Positions 60,541-64,000 of a DNA stretch of 64,000 nt are shown here, one piece after another. Origin of the DNA: Streptomyces sp. CA-278952. Lineage in GTDB: Bacteria; Actinomycetota; Actinomycetes; Streptomycetales; Streptomycetaceae. Location: contig NZ_CP112880.1 in NCBI RefSeq assembly GCF_028747205.1, positions 806,001-870,000 on the forward strand, written 5' to 3'. Numbering within the stretch: the stretch's first letter is position 1; each line of letters starts with the position of its first letter. A model generated the notes under the pieces. The model was not told where the DNA came from. It worked only from the letters and a program-made list of their open reading frames with translations, and made no database searches. A program made the translations under genes and the position numbers.

Positions 60541-61233
60541 TCAGGCGGTCGCTTCCCGCAGGGTCTGCCGGCACAGGGCGTCCGCCCGGCGGGTGCTCTC
60601 CGGCTGGCGGTACCGGCCGGCGAGGCGGAGGGTGTGGGCGCAGGCGTTGTCGAGGCTGATGCGGTGGCCCACCGAGACGAACACCGGGTTGGTGTTCTCC
60701 TGGGTGCGCAGCGCCCGGCCGACCACCTCTTCGCCGTCCAGCAGCGGCGAGAAGTCGCCGCGCCGGGGGCCGGGGGCCTCGTACGTGAACGTGAACGGGT
60801 TCTTGCCGACGCCGATCACCGGCAGCCCGGTCAGCACGCCCAGGTGGCTGGCGAGCCCGAAGCGGCGCGGATGCGCCAGACCGTAGCCGTCGCAGATCAC
60901 GAGGCCCGGGTCGACGCTCAGCCCCTCCAGCGCCTCCAGCGCCGTCGGGATCTCCCGGAAGGCCAGCAGCCCGGGGACGTACGGGAAGGTGATCCGGCCG
61001 ACGGCGGTGGCCTCGTCGACCGTCTCCAAGGTCACGGCGTCCAGCACCACGGCCGCCGCGACGACGACATCCTTCACGTCGTCGTAGGCCACGTCCACCC
61101 CGGTGACCAGCCCGGTTCCGGGCTCCGGTCCCGCCTCGTCCAGGATCACCCGGCCGCGCAGCCGGTCCTGGATCTCCCGGCCCTCGGCTTCGTCGGCGGG
61201 GGTCTCGTGGGCGGGGGTGGGGGAGGTCGTCAT
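60541..61233 (-). CDS. nfi: Endonuclease V
   Basis: A 230-residue endonuclease that cuts DNA 3' of deoxyinosine. The first catalytic Asp is in VTGVDVAYDD (Asp47). YVPGLLAFREIP is the family's PYIPG.LSFRE block, and VICDGYGLAHPRRFGLASHLGVL is the diagnostic DGxGxAHPRxxGxAxHxG segment. NPVFVSVGHRISLDNA follows. The ATG at 61233 is the family start; the frame upstream is a shadow. It stands alone. Confidence 0.95.
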   Translation of the reverse strand: MTTSPTPAHETPADEAEGREIQDRLRGRVILDEAGPEPGTGLVTGVDVAYDDVKDVVVAAAVVLDAVTLETVDEATAVGRITFPYVPGLLAFREIPTALEALEGLSVDPGLVICDGYGLAHPRRFGLASHLGVLTGLPVIGVGKNPFTFTYEAPGPRRGDFSPLLDGEEVVGRALRTQENTNPVFVSVGHRISLDNACAHTLRLAGRYRQPESTRRADALCRQTLREATA

Positions 61234-61327
61234 GTCCGGAAGCTTATGCGGTGAGGGGGCGGCGCCCGTTACGCGGTGTGCGGTGGGGCCCCGGAACGGG
61301 CGGCCTGAATCCCGTAGCCTGATGATC

Positions 61328-61624
61328 ATGTTCGTACTCGAATTGACCTACACGGCTCCGGTCGAACGCGTCGACGCCCTGATGCGGGAGCACATCGCCT
61401 GGCTCGACGAGAGTTACGCGGCGGGCGTCTTCATCGCCTCGGGCCGCAAGAACCCGCGGGACGGCGGAGTGATCCTGGCCGTCGGGGAGGACCGGGCGGC
61501 GATCGAGGAGATCGCGGCGGCCGACCCGTTCGCCGAGCACGGTGTGTGCGCCTACCGGATCACCGAGTTCATCGCCACCAGGACGGCGCCCGGACTCGCT
61601 CCGTACCAGCAGCGGTTGCCGTAG
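61328..61624 (+). CDS. YciI-family protein
   Basis: A 98-residue protein of the YciI/DGPF family: FVLELTYTAPVERVDALMREHIAWLDESYAAGVFIASG, then RDGGVILAVG and ADPFAEHGVCAYRITEF. The His in REHIAWL and the Asp in DPF are the conserved putative active-site residues. The reaction is not known for most members. ATG 61328 or ATG 61322 could be used. It is divergent from endonuclease V. Confidence 0.9.
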   Translation: MFVLELTYTAPVERVDALMREHIAWLDESYAAGVFIASGRKNPRDGGVILAVGEDRAAIEEIAAADPFAEHGVCAYRITEFIATRTAPGLAPYQQRLP

Positions 61625-61637
61625 CGGGCGGTCGGGC

Positions 61638-61697
61638 CCGCCCGGTACGGGTCCGCCCGGTACGGGTCCGCCCGGTACGGGTCCGCCCGGTACGGGT
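61638..61697. repeat. Four exact tandem 15-bp repeats
   Basis: CCGCCCGGTACGGGT is repeated four times head to tail at 61638, 61653, 61668 and 61683. Each unit contains CCCG-GTA-CGGG, a small hairpin. The array starts 14 bases after the YciI stop and ends about 48 bases before the alpha/beta hydrolase. Being a multiple of three, it leaves frames open, but I do not believe it is coding. Confidence 0.9.
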
Positions 61698-61744
61698 CCG
61701 GACGCGACCGATGAGTTCTCGCGGCGGGGCCGGTCTGCACGGGT

Positions 61745-62614
61745 ATGGAAACGCACACACTCAAGACAGCCGGCGCCGACCTCGTCCACGACGTTCGCGG
61801 ACCCCTGCCGACCGCTGACGGCCGCCCGCCGTTGTTCATGATCGGGCAGCCGATGGACGCCACCGGATTCGTCGCGCTCGCGGCACGGTTCCCCGGGCGG
61901 ACCGTGGTGACCTACGACCCCCGGGGGCTCGGCCGCAGCATCCGCAAGGACGGGCGGACCGACCACACGCCCGAGACCCATGCCGACGACGTGCACGCCG
62001 TCATCGAGGCTCTCGGGACCGGGCCGGTCGAGATGTTCGCCAGCAGCGGCGGAGCCGTCACCGCTCTCGCCCTCGTGGCGCGCCACCCCGGCGATGTGAC
62101 CACCCTCGTCGCACACGAGCCCCCGCTCATCACCCTCACCCCGGACGGCCCGGCGGCCGTCCGGGCGCGGGCCGGGGTCCGGGACGCGTACGAGAGGCAG
62201 GGGTGGGGGGCCGGGATGGCCGCGTTCGTGGCGATGACCTCGTGGGAGGGCGAGTTCACCGACGCGTACTTCGCACAGCCCGCGCCCGATCCCGCCACGT
62301 TCGGCATGCCCACCGAGGACGACGGGACGCGCGACGACCCGCTGCTGTCCGACCGGTCGTGGGCGATCAGCGACTACCGGCCGGACGTCGACGCCATCGC
62401 CGCGGCCGCCACCCGCGTGGTGATCGCCGTGGGCGAGGAGTCCCGGAACGTGCAGACCGGGCGGACGTCCGCCGCGACCGCCGAACTGCTCGGGCAGCGG
62501 GTGACCGTCTTCCCCAGCCATCACGGCGGCTTCCTCGACGGGGAGTTCGGCTATCCGGGCAAGCCGGACGAGTTCGGGCAGCGGCTGCGGGAGGTGCTCG
62601 ACGGCGCCTCGTAG
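61745..62614 (+). CDS. Alpha/beta-fold hydrolase
   Basis: A 289-residue hydrolase. VVTYDPRGLGRSIRKDG is the post-strand-3 block. The nucleophile Ser is in MFASSGGAVTAL (SXSGG rather than GXSXG), and the His is in PSHHGGFLDGEFG. A hydrophobic cap region lies between. There is no signal peptide. Relatives are annotated broadly as hydrolases in Streptomyces. It probably hydrolyses an ester, amide or halide, but the substrate is unknown. The ATG at 61745 has no strong ribosome site. Confidence 0.88.
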   Translation: METHTLKTAGADLVHDVRGPLPTADGRPPLFMIGQPMDATGFVALAARFPGRTVVTYDPRGLGRSIRKDGRTDHTPETHADDVHAVIEALGTGPVEMFASSGGAVTALALVARHPGDVTTLVAHEPPLITLTPDGPAAVRARAGVRDAYERQGWGAGMAAFVAMTSWEGEFTDAYFAQPAPDPATFGMPTEDDGTRDDPLLSDRSWAISDYRPDVDAIAAAATRVVIAVGEESRNVQTGRTSAATAELLGQRVTVFPSHHGGFLDGEFGYPGKPDEFGQRLREVLDGAS

Positions 62615-62779
62615 GGCCGCGCCCGGCCCCCGGCCGGGCCCCGGCCGGGCCGGCTCCGCCCCTGCCACCGGCATCCCGGCGTGCGACGGCCGGGGTGCGC
62701 GACGACCTGCCGCCCGGCTCCGGCACCACGAAAGCGGCCAGACCCGAAACCTGGCCGGAGCCTCCTCGTTGCGCGGGGT

Positions 62780-63337
62780 ATGGCACGCAAACAAGCAGAC
62801 CCGACCGCCCGGCGGGCACGGGAGGCGGCCCGCCGGGCGGCAGCCGCGCAGCGCATCGGGCCCCAGCCGCTCAGAACACCGCGCCCGCGGCAGCCGAAGT
62901 TCCTGTTCGACCTCAAGCCGCCCGGGGCCTTCTACACCGACTGGGACTTCCCCGTCGGCACGGACACCGGGGTCATGGGCCGGGTCATCGACGACTTCGG
63001 GGCCGACTCCGTCGAGGCCGCCACCATGCGGATCCTGTTGCACTTCCGGCGGATCTACGGTCCGAACATCCCGCTGGGCGCGATCGGGCAGCTGGAACTC
63101 CTGCTGGACGAGACGGATCTGCTGACGCGGCTCTCCCCCGCGGAGGGCGTCACCGCCGACGATGCCCGTAAATCGGTGCATTCCCTGCACGCCCACGGCC
63201 TGATCCTCATCGCCGACGACGGTTCCCTGTGGAGGACGATCCCTCCGGGAACCCCGAACTCCGCGCCGGGCGGGCGGTGGTCGTTCGTGGAACAGCAGGT
63301 CCAGGCACCGGCGGAACGCACCGACGCGACCGTCTGA
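62780..63337 (+). CDS. Uncharacterised basic protein
   Basis: A 185-residue protein I do not recognise. The first 45 residues are very basic and Ala-rich (ARKQADPTARRAREAARRAAA), followed by a well-ordered part (FLFDLKPPGAFYTDWDFPVGTDTGVMGRVI, then helix-rich LLLDETDLLTRLSP and SVHSLHAHGLILIADDG). The last block looks like a winged-helix element, which with the basic start could mean DNA or RNA binding; this is inference. The start is ATG 62780 after GCGGGG. A hairpin follows the stop. Confidence 0.65.
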   Translation: MARKQADPTARRAREAARRAAAAQRIGPQPLRTPRPRQPKFLFDLKPPGAFYTDWDFPVGTDTGVMGRVIDDFGADSVEAATMRILLHFRRIYGPNIPLGAIGQLELLLDETDLLTRLSPAEGVTADDARKSVHSLHAHGLILIADDGSLWRTIPPGTPNSAPGGRWSFVEQQVQAPAERTDATV

Positions 63338-63361
63338 CCTCACGCCGTCCGGCCCCGGGGT

Positions 63362-63399
63362 CCGGGCGCGGCCGCGCGTGTGATCGTGGCCGCGCCCGG
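63362..63399 (+). terminator. Hairpin after the uncharacterised basic protein
   Basis: CCGGGCGCGGCC at 63362-63373 pairs with its exact complement at 63388-63399 around a 14-base loop, 24 bases after the stop. Confidence 0.65.
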
Positions 63400-63590
63400 C
63401 CCATTCGGCCCATCCGGGGTGCGTCGCCGCCGAACGGGCAGGAGAGCAGGGGTGCGCGAGGTGCGGGCGGGACGACCGCCGGGAGCCGGTGACGCAGCTC
63501 ACGCCGCGCGCCGGTGCACGAAACGAGGAGTTCCGTCGTCTACTCCAGTGCCGGGAACCGTTCATCCGGCCGCGCGAGAGGGAGCAGGTC

Positions 63591-64000
63591 TTGTCCAGCG
63601 TTATCGAGCAGTCCGTGCAGGCCCGCATGGTCGCGTCCGCACCGCGGATGGAGACCCTGCCCGCCACTCTTCAGTACGACCGCCAGTACCCCTTCGCCGT
63701 ACGCATGGCGTTCCCGGCCCCGGCGACCCTGGAAGGCACCGAGGTGTCCTGGGAGTTCTCCCGCGAGCTGCTGACCACCGGGGTGGACTCCCCCGCCGGG
63801 GAGGGCGACGTACGCGTACGGCCGTTCGGGTACGAGCGGACTGTGCTGGAGTTCCACGCCCCCGAGGGCATCGCCATGGTCCATGTGCGCACCGAGGAGC
63901 TGCGGCGTTTCCTCCAGCGGGCGCAGGAGCTCGTTCCGATGGGCGACGAGCACCGGTATCTGGACCTGGACCGGAGTCTGACCGATCTGCTCGGCGGTCC
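63591..64000 (+). CDS. ssgD: SsgA-like sporulation/cell-division regulator (SsgD-like), 3' end outside window
   Basis: A protein of the SsgA-like family, specific to sporulating actinomycetes. SALPs guide septum placement and wall growth with MreB and FtsZ partners. The visible part reads SSVIEQSVQARMVASAPRME, then LQYDRQYPFAVRMAFP, WEFSRELLTTGVDSP, GDVRVRPF, VLEFHAPEGIAMVHV and RRFLQRAQELVPMGDE. The order and wording are closest, as I recall, to SsgD. TTG 63591 is used because GGGAGCAGG lies upstream. The frame is open at the window end and only the last few residues should be missing. Confidence 0.88.
   Translation, partial: MSSVIEQSVQARMVASAPRMETLPATLQYDRQYPFAVRMAFPAPATLEGTEVSWEFSRELLTTGVDSPAGEGDVRVRPFGYERTVLEFHAPEGIAMVHVRTEELRRFLQRAQELVPMGDEHRYLDLDRSLTDLLGG

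Overview
This is a 64 kb chromosomal window from a high-GC actinomycete, almost certainly a Streptomyces. The evidence is strong third-position GC, frequent GTG and TTG starts, a hopanoid cluster of the Streptomyces type, an SsgA-like sporulation protein at the right edge, and a c-di-AMP riboswitch ahead of a cell-wall peptidase. From memory, the gene content matches the S. coelicolor region from about SCO6722 (ssgD) to the SCO677x genes, read in reverse. No tRNA, rRNA, CRISPR array, insertion sequence or prophage was seen.

Region 1 (1-10.8 kb) holds an MBL-fold hydrolase cut by the window edge, a PPOX-type flavin/F420 protein, and a TetR gene with an in-frame internal deletion. Next comes a leftward pair of uncharacterised genes (DUF6745 and a QGDV protein). 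Divergent from them is a tightly packed rightward operon of the STM4011-STM4015 families: two leucine-rich-repeat proteins, an ATP-grasp protein, an alkaline-phosphatase/sulfatase-fold hydrolase and two radical SAM enzymes. The operon has no described function. Both repeat proteins end in the same seven-residue pattern, RY(T/V)AVSE, which makes them plausible substrates of their neighbours. It is my first candidate for an undescribed system.

Region 2 (10.8-24.2 kb) carries an SGNH esterase, a LysM/M23 peptidase under a ydaO-type riboswitch, a tyrosine phosphatase and an XRE-cupin/DUF6126 pair with a palindromic operator. The hopanoid operon follows, transcribed leftward as hpnC-hpnD-hpnE-prenyl synthase-shc-hpnG-hpnH-hpnO. 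These genes convert FPP to squalene, then hopene, adenosylhopane, ribosylhopane and aminobacteriohopanetriol. The ispG-dxs pair that I recall from the S. coelicolor cluster is absent. hpnG contains the only TTA codon I found in the genes of this window.

Region 3 (24.5-31.6 kb) is a seven-gene overlapping leftward operon. It encodes a CDP-alcohol phosphotransferase/DUF5941 protein with an apparent CTG start, a sugar/choline-phosphate-type nucleotidyltransferase, a glycerol-1-phosphate-dehydrogenase-like enzyme, a second CDP-alcohol phosphotransferase lacking the usual last catalytic Asp, a GT2 glycosyltransferase, and a TagG/TagH-like ABC exporter. It looks like a pathway for a polyol-phosphate lipid or cell-surface glycopolymer and is my second candidate for an undescribed system.

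Region 4 (31.8-46.4 kb) contains galE, a cation-diffusion transporter, a methyltransferase-acetyltransferase fusion behind an attenuator-like leader, idi, a HATPase anti-sigma-type protein, an HdeD-like membrane protein, an enoyl-CoA hydratase, two DJ-1-type proteins (one an AraC regulator), an SCO6745-family protein, tex, an ABC-F ATPase and a D-amino-acid-oxidase-like enzyme. Region 5 (46.6-64 kb) contains a BCCT transporter, an M14 carboxypeptidase, an MpaB-type oxygenase, a macro-domain protein, a MerR regulator, a four-gene acyl-CoA degradation operon, a divergent enoyl-reductase-like protein, a 47-residue membrane protein, a glutaredoxin-like protein, endonuclease V, a YciI protein, an alpha/beta hydrolase, an unknown basic protein and ssgD (cut by the window end).

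A recurring small-scale feature is tandem duplication lying exactly across stop codons (DUF6745, M23 peptidase and hpnO genes). Other short tandem repeats occur at 24.4, 40.0, 46.6, 50.0 and 61.6 kb.
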